Shown: positions 16,109 through 24,854, counted from the stretch's first letter. The stretch: 28,963 nt of DNA from JADJNW01 sp964549655 (GCA_964549655.1 CAZJXN010000056.1:1-28963), one strand, 5' to 3'. Translations and numbers: made by a program. The notes: generated by a model from the sequence alone, not told the origin.

Positions 16109-17926
16109 TTATCTTCCATGTACCACAAACTTACGCTGTACTCGCTGTTTCCCTTTTTCTAGCACCAAAAAGTAGAAGCCCGTCGCCCAGTTTTGTACGT
16201 CAATGGCGGTTCGTTTGAACAGAAAGCGCGGCGGCATTACGTCTTCTTGATACATTAATTGTCCCAAAGTATTAAAAATTCGGAGGCTATACGATTCAAA
16301 ATCAGGCGTTTCATATTCTATAATAAGCTCATCATAAACTGGATTTGGATATAAATTTAAAACTGCTAAATCACCAGTAATCGCCTCGCAACGAGTTTCT
16401 AATTGTTGTAAACTGCGAAAAACATTCAATACGCCGCCTGTAGCGGTCTTATCTTGTAAGGCAGCTAAGGGCTGCGCTCCTTTTAAAATCGCATCGCGGA
16501 TGATCAGTGCTGTCGCTTTCGGCTGTGCCAACGCTTCTGCTGCCAACGCCTCGCAAGGCAAACTGTACAACAAGGCGATTGCTCCAGTCAAGTGCGGCGC
16601 GGCGGCTGAATTTTGACTAAAGCTACCATAGTTATCAAATGGCTGGGTCGAATAAGAACCATCCCCCGGCACGCCCACATCAATCGCTACTTTTCCAAAT
16701 CCGCTGGAAGAACTTACTTTATCTGCTGTTGTAATATTTAAACAAGTGATAATGAAATCACTGGGGCAAGAAGTTGGCATATCGCCTACTTCATCCACGT
16801 TATAATTTACATTCACGGTGCCTGCACCTGTCAGTACGCCTTGCTCACCCAACAAATCGTACATCATACCCCATACGGGCTGCTCTTTGCAGAAGCGTCG
16901 CTCCTGCCCAAAAGAGGCATTCGTAGCCACCACAAACGCACCTTGCGCACCCTTGGTTTCGTTGTATAATTTACGTTGTTCTATAATATATTCATAGGCA
17001 GCGATGATTTCACTTACACGCGAGGTACTCAATGGCATGATTTTTATATTCCAATTTATACCCGTCACGCCGAGGTTATTATCACCTTTTGCACCCAAAA
17101 TTCCCATCACGGAAGTACCGTGTGCGGAGCGTGGATGTTGATTCCTGTTGTTAATAAAATCCCAACCGTTTATATCATCTACAAAACCATTGTTGTCATT
17201 GTCCAATCCATCGTTGGGTATTTCAAACCGATTCTGCCAGATATTTGCCTTCAAATCCTCGTGTTGAATATCAAAACCATTATCCAAAATGGCAGCTACA
17301 ATCGTATCCCCACGCGCCGTCAATCCGCCGGTTGTAGCATTCCAAACTTCTGGTGCTTGGATGCGATTTAGTCCCCATTGTTTTTCATACTGCGGGTCAT
17401 TGGGCTCCGTGCGAAATTCGACCGGATAATTAAATTGAGCGGCGAGTACGGCGGGATTTTGTTGCAATGCAGCTAATAATTGAGTAGATTTCTGTTTAAT
17501 CGGCTGAAAATGAAGCAGATAAATAAGATGAATATTTCCCAGTTTTTCAGCAGCAATTATTGGGTCGAATGTGCTTTTAGCATGATTAAAATTGGCTAAA
17601 AAAGTTTTTATATCCATATCGGGACGCAACATTACAATCACTTCGCCCGGAATCGCGTCGTCTGTAACCCATTTTTTCTCTTGTGCGAAAGTGAAGTTAG
17701 ATAAGAAAAGAAGGAGAATTAAAGTAAGAATTTGTATATATTTAGTACAGTGTAATATTAATTTTTTAATGCATTTTTTGTGTGCTAAAAAATGGAATGA
17801 GTACAGGGAAAATCCGCAAAAATCCGCTATATCCGCGTCATCCGCGTTCCAATTAATGCAGTAAGGGCTTCTAAAAGTGCAAAAAGCCTTATGCAAATAA
17901 TTCTTTGTTATAGTCCTTCTAATCAT
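16109..17926 (-). CDS. Secreted subtilisin-like (S8) protease with T9SS C-terminal sorting domain
   Basis: The catalytic triad is Asp215 (AAILDNGFDIQHEDL), His269 (SAHGTSVMG) and Ser440 (SQNSAAAPHLTGA), with the oxyanion Asn336 in VATNASFG (numbering from 17926). Before the domain lies an inhibitor-like propeptide (EVIVMLRPDMDIKTF). The C-terminal about 85 residues (LNLYPNPVYDELIIEY to KFVVHGR) form a type A T9SS sorting domain, so the enzyme crosses the outer membrane by type IX secretion. The start is doubtful. The signal peptide (ILTLILLLFLSNFTFAQ, about 66-82) is preceded by residues 24-39, which are a translation of a dispersed repeat, and no ATG lies between. The only in-frame ATG, at 17926, overlaps the upstream stop as ATGA. 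Otherwise a rare start codon near 17780 must be used. Confidence 0.9.
   Translation of the reverse strand: MIRRTITKNYLHKAFCTFRSPYCINWNADDADIADFCGFSLYSFHFLAHKKCIKKLILHCTKYIQILTLILLLFLSNFTFAQEKKWVTDDAIPGEVIVMLRPDMDIKTFLANFNHAKSTFDPIIAAEKLGNIHLIYLLHFQPIKQKSTQLLAALQQNPAVLAAQFNYPVEFRTEPNDPQYEKQWGLNRIQAPEVWNATTGGLTARGDTIVAAILDNGFDIQHEDLKANIWQNRFEIPNDGLDNDNNGFVDDINGWDFINNRNQHPRSAHGTSVMGILGAKGDNNLGVTGINWNIKIMPLSTSRVSEIIAAYEYIIEQRKLYNETKGAQGAFVVATNASFGQERRFCKEQPVWGMMYDLLGEQGVLTGAGTVNVNYNVDEVGDMPTSCPSDFIITCLNITTADKVSSSSGFGKVAIDVGVPGDGSYSTQPFDNYGSFSQNSAAAPHLTGAIALLYSLPCEALAAEALAQPKATALIIRDAILKGAQPLAALQDKTATGGVLNVFRSLQQLETRCEAITGDLAVLNLYPNPVYDELIIEYETPDFESYSLRIFNTLGQLMYQEDVMPPRFLFKRTAIDVQNWATGFYFLVLEKGKQRVQRKFVVHGR
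17809..17858. repeat. Dispersed GCGGAT repeat inside the 5' end of the subtilase gene
   Basis: Positions 17831-17858 are the exact reverse complement of 4703-4730 (28 bp). Weaker similarity runs on both sides, to about 17892 and 17809, with the AATCCGC motif repeated. It is a single half of the two-armed element at 4696-4881. It is read in frame as INWNADDAD by the subtilase frame. Confidence 0.8.
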
Positions 17927-18735
17927 CCTACTTTTTTCTTCAATTGAGCGGAAATCTCACCGTGCAAGGTGCGAAAATACATAGCGGAATGCAACAACCG
18001 ACTTCCGTACCACGAAAATAACTCGCCATCCACAACTTGAACGACAGCCCGCTGACAAACTTGCTGAAAGGTGCGAATATGCCGCTCCTCAAATGGATAT
18101 GGCTCGGAGGAAAGTAAAATAACTTCTGGCTGAGCTTTCGCTAATGCTTCCAGCGTGATTTCTGAGTAGCGACTTTGGTCTGCAAATACATTGTAAAAAC
18201 CGGCGCGTTGTAGCATTTCATTGATAAACGTGTCTTTGGCAGCCACCATATAAGGTTCTTTCCAAATCAAATAAGCCGCCCGAATCAGTCGAGTTGGACG
18301 CAACAATTTCTTAAAATCAGATTGAATACTTTCTACCAGCACTTGGGCTTCCTCTTCCCGATTCACCATATTTCCCACAGCTTGTATCATTTGCATCGCA
18401 TCCGGCAAGGTGTCAATTTTACTCATCCACACTGGAAAATGCGCGGCTAAAGCTTCAATTTGCTGCTGTTCGTTTTCTTCTTGATTACCAATGATTAAGT
18501 CAGGATGTAAAAATTGAATACGCTCCAAGTTTAACTTTTTCGTGCCGCCTACGCGCGTTTTGCTATGAAACCATTCTTCTGGATGAATACAAAATTTTGT
18601 AATACCTACCACTTCTTCCTGCAAGCCTAAAGTATATAAAAGTTCGGTTTGCGAAGGCACGAGCGACACAATGCGCTGCGGTGGTTGCGCGACGGTAATA
18701 GTGCGATGGAGTTGGTCTGTAAAAATAGATGGCAT
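17923..18735 (-). CDS. BtuF/TroA-like helical-backbone substrate-binding protein without signal peptide
   Basis: The 270-residue protein matches the vitamin B12/iron-chelate binding family: RIVSLVPSQTELLYTLGL near the N-terminus, then VGITKFCIHP, PDLIIGNQEENEQQQIE, and a C-terminal VDGELFSWYGSRL. This fold has two lobes joined by a long helix. The N-terminus (MPSIFTDQLHRTITV) has no signal peptide or lipobox, so the protein appears cytoplasmic. Such leaderless members occur in Bacteroidota and their role is unclear. No permease or ATPase gene is adjacent. Its stop overlaps the candidate ATG of the subtilase by 4 nt. Family firm, substrate unknown. Confidence 0.8.
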   Translation of the reverse strand: MPSIFTDQLHRTITVAQPPQRIVSLVPSQTELLYTLGLQEEVVGITKFCIHPEEWFHSKTRVGGTKKLNLERIQFLHPDLIIGNQEENEQQQIEALAAHFPVWMSKIDTLPDAMQMIQAVGNMVNREEEAQVLVESIQSDFKKLLRPTRLIRAAYLIWKEPYMVAAKDTFINEMLQRAGFYNVFADQSRYSEITLEALAKAQPEVILLSSEPYPFEERHIRTFQQVCQRAVVQVVDGELFSWYGSRLLHSAMYFRTLHGEISAQLKKKVG

Positions 18736-18948
18736 AACCTTTATTAGACAATTGAAAAACGGTTGCTGTTTTGTTTATAAAAAGAAAAAGTTGCAAATAG
18801 CTAAAAGAGACAAGTTGGTCTAAAAAATTTTAAGAATTGCTTGATTTTATAAAAATTGAAGAGAGGAGCTAACTCATTGTTGAAACGTTTTAGTTGAATT
18901 AGACTTTCTATTTTGAAACTTATATAAACCATTAAAAACAATCGAATT

Positions 18949-19704
18949 ATGAAAAATTTACTTGTGTTTGCAATCCTACTCTTCTACAATTCCTCACTGC
19001 TGTTGGCGCAGACCGAAATGACTGAACGCCGAACGCCGGTTTTCTCTTTCAATGGCAATTTTCAGGTTGGCGTTCCACTTGCAGCATTCCGTGACAATTT
19101 GAACCAAACGGGTTTTGGGGGTAGCGCGTTGTTCTTGGCAAATATCGCGCAAAGCCCAATTTCTGCCGGTTTAGAAGCATCCATTTTGGGCTTTGAACGC
19201 GAAACTGTAAATTACGATGTAAATGTAGGCGGATTCAATAAAGATTATGAACTGACCACGTCGAGCAACATTTTTCTTGGGCATGCGATTGTGCGCATTC
19301 AAGCACCGGGTCGTCGCCTCATTAATCCTTATTTGGATGGAACGGTTGGATTCAAAAACCTGTTTACCAGCACCTCTCTCACGGATGAAGACCTCGGCGA
19401 ATCCGTGGACAGCGATACCGATGAAAGCGATTGGGCATTCAGTTATGGCGCGGCAGCAGGCGTACAAATCAATGTGTCGCGTACCGATTTTATTAGCATT
19501 GACTTGCGCTGCGCTTACCTTCCCGGCAGCAGTGCTACTTATCTGGTGCGCCGCTCGGATGCCAATACCAATAGTGGCGACCCGATTGAAGCCTTCGAAA
19601 GAAAAAGTTCGCCTACTACTTTGTTGCTTCCACAAATTGGTATAACTTTCAAATTCTGGGATAGAAATGGTGGACAAGAATTACCTTCTGATATAGATAA
19701 TTAA
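18949..19704 (+). CDS. Outer-membrane beta-barrel protein
   Basis: The 251-residue protein has a Sec signal peptide (MKNLLVFAILLFYNSSLLLA, cleavage near residue 21). It then shows alternating amphipathic strands typical of porin-like or OmpW/OMP_b-brl proteins (for example VPLAAFRDNLNQTGFGGSAL and WAFSYGAAAGVQINVS). An acidic loop (DEDLGESVDSDTDESD) lies near residues 145-162. The last strands run to ITFKFWDRNG, followed by a short hydrophilic tail. The next gene starts 2 nt after its stop, so the pair is one transcript. No specific function can be given. Confidence 0.75.
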   Translation: MKNLLVFAILLFYNSSLLLAQTEMTERRTPVFSFNGNFQVGVPLAAFRDNLNQTGFGGSALFLANIAQSPISAGLEASILGFERETVNYDVNVGGFNKDYELTTSSNIFLGHAIVRIQAPGRRLINPYLDGTVGFKNLFTSTSLTDEDLGESVDSDTDESDWAFSYGAAAGVQINVSRTDFISIDLRCAYLPGSSATYLVRRSDANTNSGDPIEAFERKSSPTTLLLPQIGITFKFWDRNGGQELPSDIDN

Positions 19705-19706
19705 TT

Positions 19707-20990
19707 ATGAAAAAAACCTTCTCTGCAGTTGATTTGCAGCGCGATATCTACCTCGGTGGTATGATGGGTCGAAAGCCAACCGTGCCATTAGACCCGCTCC
19801 GACTTGAACAAGCCGCGCGAGAAAAAATATCGAAAGAAGGTTTTGCCTACATCGCCGGAGGCGCGGGGCTGGAGTGGACAATGGATGCTAACCGCCGTGC
19901 CTTCGATCGCTGGCACATCGTGCCGCGTATGTTGCAGGATGTGTCCGTGCGTGACACGAGCGTGGAATTGTTTGGGCATCGCTTGCCAAGTCCGTTTCTC
20001 ACGTGTCCGATTGGCGTTTTAGAAATGGCACACGAAGATGCTGACCTCGCTGTAGCCCGCGCCACTGCTGCATTGGGTATTCCAATGATTTTTTCCAATC
20101 AGGCTTCTGTTCCAATGGAAGATTGTGCGGCGGTGATGGGCGACAGTCCTCGATTTTTTCAATTGTATTGGAGCAAGTCCAATGATTTAGTGGCAAGTTT
20201 GGTGCAACGAGCCGAAAAGTGCGGTTGCAGTGCCATTGTACTCACGCTGGACACGACCATGCTCGGCTGGCGGGTACGTGACTTGGAAGATGCGTATCTG
20301 CCTTTTTTGCGGGGTTTGGGTATTGCACAATATTTGAGTGACCCAGTGTTTATGCGGTTATTGGACGAACCACAGGAAGAAATAACGCCTGCTGTAAAAC
20401 CCGTTTTAAATTGGCAAACCATTCAAAATATCCGTTCGGTTGTGAAAAAATATCCTGGCAAGGGCAGTTTTATTAGCAAGTTACGCTCGGGCAAACCTTT
20501 AGCAGCCGTGCGACAATTCATCAATATTTATTCCCGTCCTTCGCTCACTTGGGAAGACCTTTCGTTTTTGCGCGAGCACACTAAATTACCCATTGTATTA
20601 AAAGGCATTCTACGCCCCGAAGATGCCCGAAAAGCAATAGACACAGGCATGGACGGCATCATTGTATCTAATCACGGTGGCAGACAAGTGGACGGTGCAA
20701 TCGGTACGCTGGATGCGCTTCCGAGTATTGTAGAAGTTGTAAAAAATCAGATTCCAGTTTTGTTCGACAGTGGGATTCGCAGCGGCGCAGATGTTTTTAA
20801 AGCGATTGCATTAGGTGCAAAAGCAGTGTGCATCGGTCGCCCGTACGCTTACGGACTGGCAATTGGCGGTGAAGTAGGGGTGCGAACGGTATTGCAGCAT
20901 CTCATAGCAGAATTCGAGTTGACAATGGGTTTATCGGGTTGTAAAAACGTGTCAGAAATTACAAAAGAGTTGCTTTTGAAATCGGAATAG
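19707..20990 (+). CDS. FMN-dependent alpha-hydroxy-acid oxidising enzyme (lactate 2-monooxygenase-like)
   Basis: The 427-residue TIM-barrel flavoenzyme has the family signature SNHGGRQVDGAIGTLDALP with catalytic His323. The FMN phosphate-binding segments are DSGIRSGADVFKAIALG and AVCIGRPYAYGLA. LTLDTTMLGWRVRDLE followed by AYLPFLRGLGIAQY resembles lactate 2-monooxygenase-type members more than L-lactate dehydrogenase LldD. The family oxidises L-2-hydroxy acids such as lactate, passing electrons to oxygen or quinone. It has no membrane segment of its own. It is translated directly after the outer-membrane protein gene (2-nt spacing), an unusual pairing that may only reflect shared transcription. 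The exact substrate and electron acceptor are unknown. Confidence 0.88.
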   Translation: MKKTFSAVDLQRDIYLGGMMGRKPTVPLDPLRLEQAAREKISKEGFAYIAGGAGLEWTMDANRRAFDRWHIVPRMLQDVSVRDTSVELFGHRLPSPFLTCPIGVLEMAHEDADLAVARATAALGIPMIFSNQASVPMEDCAAVMGDSPRFFQLYWSKSNDLVASLVQRAEKCGCSAIVLTLDTTMLGWRVRDLEDAYLPFLRGLGIAQYLSDPVFMRLLDEPQEEITPAVKPVLNWQTIQNIRSVVKKYPGKGSFISKLRSGKPLAAVRQFINIYSRPSLTWEDLSFLREHTKLPIVLKGILRPEDARKAIDTGMDGIIVSNHGGRQVDGAIGTLDALPSIVEVVKNQIPVLFDSGIRSGADVFKAIALGAKAVCIGRPYAYGLAIGGEVGVRTVLQHLIAEFELTMGLSGCKNVSEITKELLLKSE

Positions 20991-21204
20991 CGGAAAATTT
21001 TGGATGACCAATAGGCAATTAGAATTCGTATCTTTACAATTGTAAAAAAAGGGAGCGAAATTTCGCTAACCATTATTTGCCACTTTAATATAATTACCTT
21101 GGCTAAATAATTGCCATCGCCAAATTCATTATTGATTTGATTATCGGTGTCTTACTTTGCGGTCAATGGTCAATTATAAATGGTCAATCACTTAAGTCCT
21201 AATC

Positions 21205-22284
21205 ATGCAACTGTCAACGTCTATCATCATCGGTACTGGGAGCTATGTGCCCAATCGAATCATCAAAAACGAAGATTTTCTACACCACAGCTTTTATAAC
21301 GCCGACGGCTCTTCCATCGCAAGCCCGCAGCAAGAAGTCATCGAAAAATTCAAATCCATCACCGGTATTGCAGAGCGTCGCTACGTAGAAGATAATTTGG
21401 TTACGTCTGATATTGGTGCTATCGCTGCTCAACGCGCCATCGAAGATGCAGGCATTGACTCAGAAACGCTCGATTATATTATTGTAGCTAATAATTTTGG
21501 CAATGTGTCAGCTGGTACGACTCAAACCGATTTGCTCCCAAGTCTGGCTTCTCGTATCAAACAAACCTTAGGTATTTCCAACCCAAATTGTGTGGCGTAT
21601 GATATTATTTTTGGCTGTCCGGGTTGGGTAGAGGGCATGATTCAGGCGTATGCGTATATGCGCGCAGGTATGGCAAAACGATGTTTGGTTATAGGCGCGG
21701 AAACCCTTTCGCGTGTGGTAGACCCATACGACCGCGATGGCATGATTTACGCGGATGGCGCGGGTGCTGCGGTGGTAGAATTGGCAGAAAATGAAGGCGA
21801 GCGCGGCATACTATCGGTAGCCAGTCAATCCTTCACAAAAGACGAAGCCGGGTATCTTTTTTTCGGAAAATCCAACCATCAAAATGGACAAGCCCCAGAC
21901 ACGCGCTATATGAAAATGCACGGTCGAAAAATCTACGAATTTGCGCTCTCTCGTGTGCCAGAAGCGATTAAAACCTGCTTAGAAAAAGCGAACGTCCATT
22001 TACACGATGTCAAAAAAATCTTCATTCATCAGGCAAATGAGAAAATGGACCACGCCATTGTAAAACGTTTGTTTAAATTATATGGAGAAAATCATTTCAA
22101 TGAAGATGTGATGCCACTTAGCATTCACATGCTCGGTAATAGCTCGGTCGCCACGATTCCCACACTGTTCGACCTCATTCGCAAAAAGCAATTGAACGAC
22201 CACGAATTACAAGCAGGAGACCTCATCGTTTTCGCCTCCGTCGGTGCCGGTATGAATATTAATGCGATTGTTTACAGGTATTGA
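21205..22284 (+). CDS. 3-oxoacyl-ACP synthase III-like (FabH-type) ketoacyl synthase
   Basis: The 359-residue thiolase-fold enzyme has the complete KAS III triad: Cys138 (FGCPGWVEG), His275 (IFIHQANEKM) and Asn312 (LGNSSVATIP). It is longer than E. coli FabH (about 317), with an inserted segment after FLHHSFYNADGSS near the N-terminus. That places it among FabH-like homologues that can use non-standard starter acyl-CoAs. It would condense an acyl-CoA with malonyl-ACP. No fab, plsX or biosynthetic partner is next to it, so it may be an accessory initiator rather than the housekeeping copy. The start at 21205 gives the expected N-terminal strand STSIIIGTGSYVPN. Confidence 0.88.
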   Translation: MQLSTSIIIGTGSYVPNRIIKNEDFLHHSFYNADGSSIASPQQEVIEKFKSITGIAERRYVEDNLVTSDIGAIAAQRAIEDAGIDSETLDYIIVANNFGNVSAGTTQTDLLPSLASRIKQTLGISNPNCVAYDIIFGCPGWVEGMIQAYAYMRAGMAKRCLVIGAETLSRVVDPYDRDGMIYADGAGAAVVELAENEGERGILSVASQSFTKDEAGYLFFGKSNHQNGQAPDTRYMKMHGRKIYEFALSRVPEAIKTCLEKANVHLHDVKKIFIHQANEKMDHAIVKRLFKLYGENHFNEDVMPLSIHMLGNSSVATIPTLFDLIRKKQLNDHELQAGDLIVFASVGAGMNINAIVYRY

Positions 22285-22553
22285 ATGTTTAGAAGTTTGG
22301 GGTTTGGAAGTTTGGAGTTCAACGCTCAAGAAGGGTGGTTAGAAGATTAAGAGAGTTGAGAAGGTTTAGTTTTGTGCTATCTTCTCAACGCCCAACCATT
22401 CAAAATAAATAAGATGCCGTATGTTTAGATGCCAGATTTTCCTCATTTTGTAATATTAAAAATATCTTAATATCCAAACATCCCAACTTTCTAAAGTTGA
22501 ACAGGCTTTCCAATCCTCCTATCTTCCAATCCTCCATCTTTTTCTGCCTTTTT
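22285..22553. other. Intergenic region after the KAS III gene
   Basis: No gene is visible. Just after the KAS III stop is a run of GTTTGGA-type short repeats (22287-22318), related in sequence to 15841-15875 on the other strand. An inverted repeat, GTTGAGAAG (22355-22363) with CTTCTCAAC (22381-22389), may act as a terminator. A pyrimidine-rich stretch with repeated CCAATCCTCC follows at 22508-22538. Confidence 0.5.
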
Positions 22554-22635
22554 GTCACTTCTGCTGTCAGCTACCACAAATTTTGACCGTATTCTATTAA
22601 AATAATGACAGTTTGACTACCCATTTTCTGTCATT
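22554..22635 (+). promoter_or_regulatory. Candidate activator-binding sites upstream of the dnaK sigma-54 promoter
   Basis: Four TGTCA/TGACA half-sites lie here: 22554-22558, 22564-22569 (CTGTCA), 22606-22611 (TGACAG) and 22628-22633 (CTGTCA). The last two extend to a perfect 8-bp inverted repeat, AATGACAG-N16-CTGTCATT (22604-22635). They end 8 nt before the -24 element, which suits a regulator site. The regulator is not known, and the placement is closer to the promoter than most enhancer sites. Confidence 0.5.
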
Positions 22636-22642
22636 CGACTGC

Positions 22643-22659
22643 TTGGCACAAACGTTGCT
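22643..22659 (+). promoter_or_regulatory. Sigma-54 (RpoN) -24/-12 promoter of dnaK
   Basis: TTGGCAC at 22643-22649, five bases, then TTGCT at 22655-22659 match the RpoN consensus YTGGCAC-N5-TTGCW exactly. The GG and GC dinucleotides are 12 nt apart, as required. Transcription should begin near 22670, leaving a leader of about 40 nt before the dnaK ATG. Whether the host has RpoN cannot be seen here. Confidence 0.75.
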
Positions 22660-22710
22660 AATACAGAATGTAAGTAAAAATCATCAAGACCAACAAAACA
22701 ACGATATAAT

Positions 22711-24621
22711 ATGGGCAAAATAATTGGCATAGACTTGGGTACAACCAACTCTTGCGTGGCGGTGATGGAAGGCAACGAGCCAGTGGTAATTGCAAATGAC
22801 GAGGGTAGACGCACTACACCTTCTATAGTCGGTTTTATGGACAACGGCGAGCGTAAAATAGGCGACCCCGCTAAACGCCAATCCATCACGAATCCGACGC
22901 GGACGGTTTATTCTATCAAACGTTTTATGGGAAATCGCTATGCGGAAGTAACCCAAGAAGCAACGCGCGTACCGTATAAAGTGGTGCGTGGCGATAACGA
23001 TACGGTGCGAGTAGATATTGAAGGACGTTTCTACACGGCGCAAGAGATCTCCGCCATGATTCTTCAAAAAATGAAGAAAACAGCAGAGGATTTTCTTGGT
23101 CAAGAAGTAACGGAAGCAGTCGTGACCGTTCCAGCATATTTCAATGACTCCCAGCGTCAGGCAACGAAGGAAGCCGGTGAAATCGCAGGTTTGAATATCC
23201 GTCGGATCATCAACGAGCCAACGGCTGCGGCACTGGCTTATGGCATGGACAAGCGGCACAAAGATATGACCATCGCTGTGTATGACTTAGGTGGTGGTAC
23301 ATTCGATGTTTCTATTTTGGAATTGGGTGAGGGTGTGTTTGAAGTGAAATCTACGAATGGCGATACACACCTCGGTGGCGACGACTTCGACCAAGTGATT
23401 ATTGACTGGTTGGCAGATTCGTTCAAAGAGCAGGAGCGGATTGACCTTCGGAAAGACCCGATGGCATTACAGCGCCTGAAAGACGCAGCAGAAAAAGCGA
23501 AGATTGAATTATCCGCTTCCAGCGAAACAGAAATCAACCTGCCGTATATCACCGCAGTAGATGGTGTTCCGAAGCACGTTGTGATGAAATTGTCTCGCGC
23601 TAAATTCGAGCAATTGATTGACAAATTGGTGGCAAGAACGCTCGAGCCGTGCCGCTTGGCATTGAAAGACGCCGGTTTGAATAAAGATAAAATTGATGAG
23701 ATTATTCTCGTCGGTGGTTCTACTCGGATTCCAAAAATCCAGCAAGCCGTTGAAGAGTTCTTTGGTAAAAAGCCAAATAAAGGCGTGAATCCTGATGAAG
23801 TAGTTGCCATAGGTGCTGCGATTCAAGGTGGCGTATTGAGTGGCGATGTGCAAGATGTGTTGTTGCTGGACGTGACACCGTTGTCTTTAGGTATCGAAAC
23901 GATGGGCGGTGTGTACGACGTGGTGATTGAATCCAATACAACTATTCCGACCAAAAAATCGAAAGTATATTCTACTGCCTCTGATAATCAGCCTTCTGTG
24001 GAAATTCACGTTTTGCAAGGCGAGCGTCCGATGGCGAAAGACAACCGCTCGGTAGGTCGCTTTATTTTGGATGGTATTCCACCGGCACCACGCGGGTTGC
24101 CACAAGTGGAAGTCGTGTTTGACTTGGACGCCAACGGTATTTTGAATGTTTCTGCGAAAGACAAAGGCACCAATAAGGAGCAAAAGATTCGCATCGAAGC
24201 TTCTACGGGCTTGTCCAAAGAAGAAATTGAAAAAATGAAAGCAGAAGCTGCCGCCAATGCCGATACCGACCGCGTTGCTAAAGAGCGCGCCGAAAAACTC
24301 AACACCGCAGACACGCTGGTATTCCAGACGGAAAAGCAGTTGAAAGAATACGGCGATAAAATACCGGCAGATAAGCGCAGCGTGATTGAATCCGCTTTGG
24401 CTGATTTGAAAACGGCGCACCAGTCGCAAGATTTTGATCAGATAGACCGTGCCACCGAAGCACTCAACACGGCATGGCAAGCCGCCAGTCAGGAAATGTA
24501 CCAAGCGACGCAAAACGCCGACGGCAATCCAGGCAACGGTGCTAATGGTAATGGTCAATCCGGTTCTGACAAAGTAGCAGATGATGTGACGGATGTAGAA
24601 TACGAAGAAGTGAAATCGTAA
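22711..24621 (+). CDS. dnaK: Hsp70 chaperone DnaK
   Basis: The 636-residue chaperone has the full Hsp70 layout. The nucleotide-binding domain (about 1-385) contains IGIDLGTTNSCVAVMEG, IINEPTAAALAYGMD, VYDLGGGTFDVSIL and LVGGSTRIPKIQQ. The interdomain linker is DVLLLDVTPLSLGIETMGG. Then come the substrate-binding beta-sandwich and a helical lid. A Gly/Asn-rich tail ends DVTDVEYEEVKS, a variant of the usual C-terminal acidic motif. It binds exposed hydrophobic segments of client proteins in the cytoplasm with DnaJ and GrpE, whose genes are not in this window. It is monocistronic, preceded by a sigma-54-type promoter and followed by a strong terminator. Confidence 0.98.
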   Translation: MGKIIGIDLGTTNSCVAVMEGNEPVVIANDEGRRTTPSIVGFMDNGERKIGDPAKRQSITNPTRTVYSIKRFMGNRYAEVTQEATRVPYKVVRGDNDTVRVDIEGRFYTAQEISAMILQKMKKTAEDFLGQEVTEAVVTVPAYFNDSQRQATKEAGEIAGLNIRRIINEPTAAALAYGMDKRHKDMTIAVYDLGGGTFDVSILELGEGVFEVKSTNGDTHLGGDDFDQVIIDWLADSFKEQERIDLRKDPMALQRLKDAAEKAKIELSASSETEINLPYITAVDGVPKHVVMKLSRAKFEQLIDKLVARTLEPCRLALKDAGLNKDKIDEIILVGGSTRIPKIQQAVEEFFGKKPNKGVNPDEVVAIGAAIQGGVLSGDVQDVLLLDVTPLSLGIETMGGVYDVVIESNTTIPTKKSKVYSTASDNQPSVEIHVLQGERPMAKDNRSVGRFILDGIPPAPRGLPQVEVVFDLDANGILNVSAKDKGTNKEQKIRIEASTGLSKEEIEKMKAEAAANADTDRVAKERAEKLNTADTLVFQTEKQLKEYGDKIPADKRSVIESALADLKTAHQSQDFDQIDRATEALNTAWQAASQEMYQATQNADGNPGNGANGNGQSGSDKVADDVTDVEYEEVKS

Positions 24622-24650
24622 TAACCAAACTTGTTTGGTCACTTATAGAT

Positions 24651-24689
24651 AAAAGCCTTCTCGCTTGCGCGGGAGGGCTTTTTGTTTTT
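24651..24689 (+). terminator. Rho-independent terminator of dnaK
   Basis: AAAAGCCTTCTCGC pairs with GCGGGAGGGCTTTT (14 bp including G-U pairs) around TTGC, followed by a T-rich run. A smaller perfect palindrome, ACCAAAC-TT-GTTTGGT, lies between it and the stop codon at 24624-24639. Confidence 0.92.
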
Positions 24690-24743
24690 AAGGGGGTTTT
24701 ACAAACTGCTTGATTTCTTGAAGCACTTTTGCTGCGCTTTCCC

Positions 24744-24854
24744 CGCTCGCGCCGGACTGTCCTCTTTCACCCAACTTAAAAAACGAAGTACGCTCGCGCC
24801 GGATTGTATCCGGTGCTTACAATTGGCTGGTCTGCGACCACTTATAGCCGCACT
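24744..24854. repeat. REP-like element immediately after the RAYT gene
   Basis: This stretch contains GCGCCGGACTGTCC, then the hairpin CGCCGGATTGTATCCGGTGC (24797-24816), then CTGGTCTGCGACCAC. It aligns along its whole length with 26227-26340 in the same orientation. It ends at the stop codon of the transposase gene, the typical arrangement of a REP with its RAYT. Confidence 0.8.

Noticed and set aside
18891..18916. Promoter-like TTG and TATTTTG before the outer-membrane protein gene
   Set aside because: The -7 box is one base short of TAnnTTTG and the spacing is wrong.
23887..24642. A 251-codon minus-strand frame opposite dnaK
   Set aside because: Long antisense frames are common opposite highly biased genes such as dnaK; no domain is recognisable.
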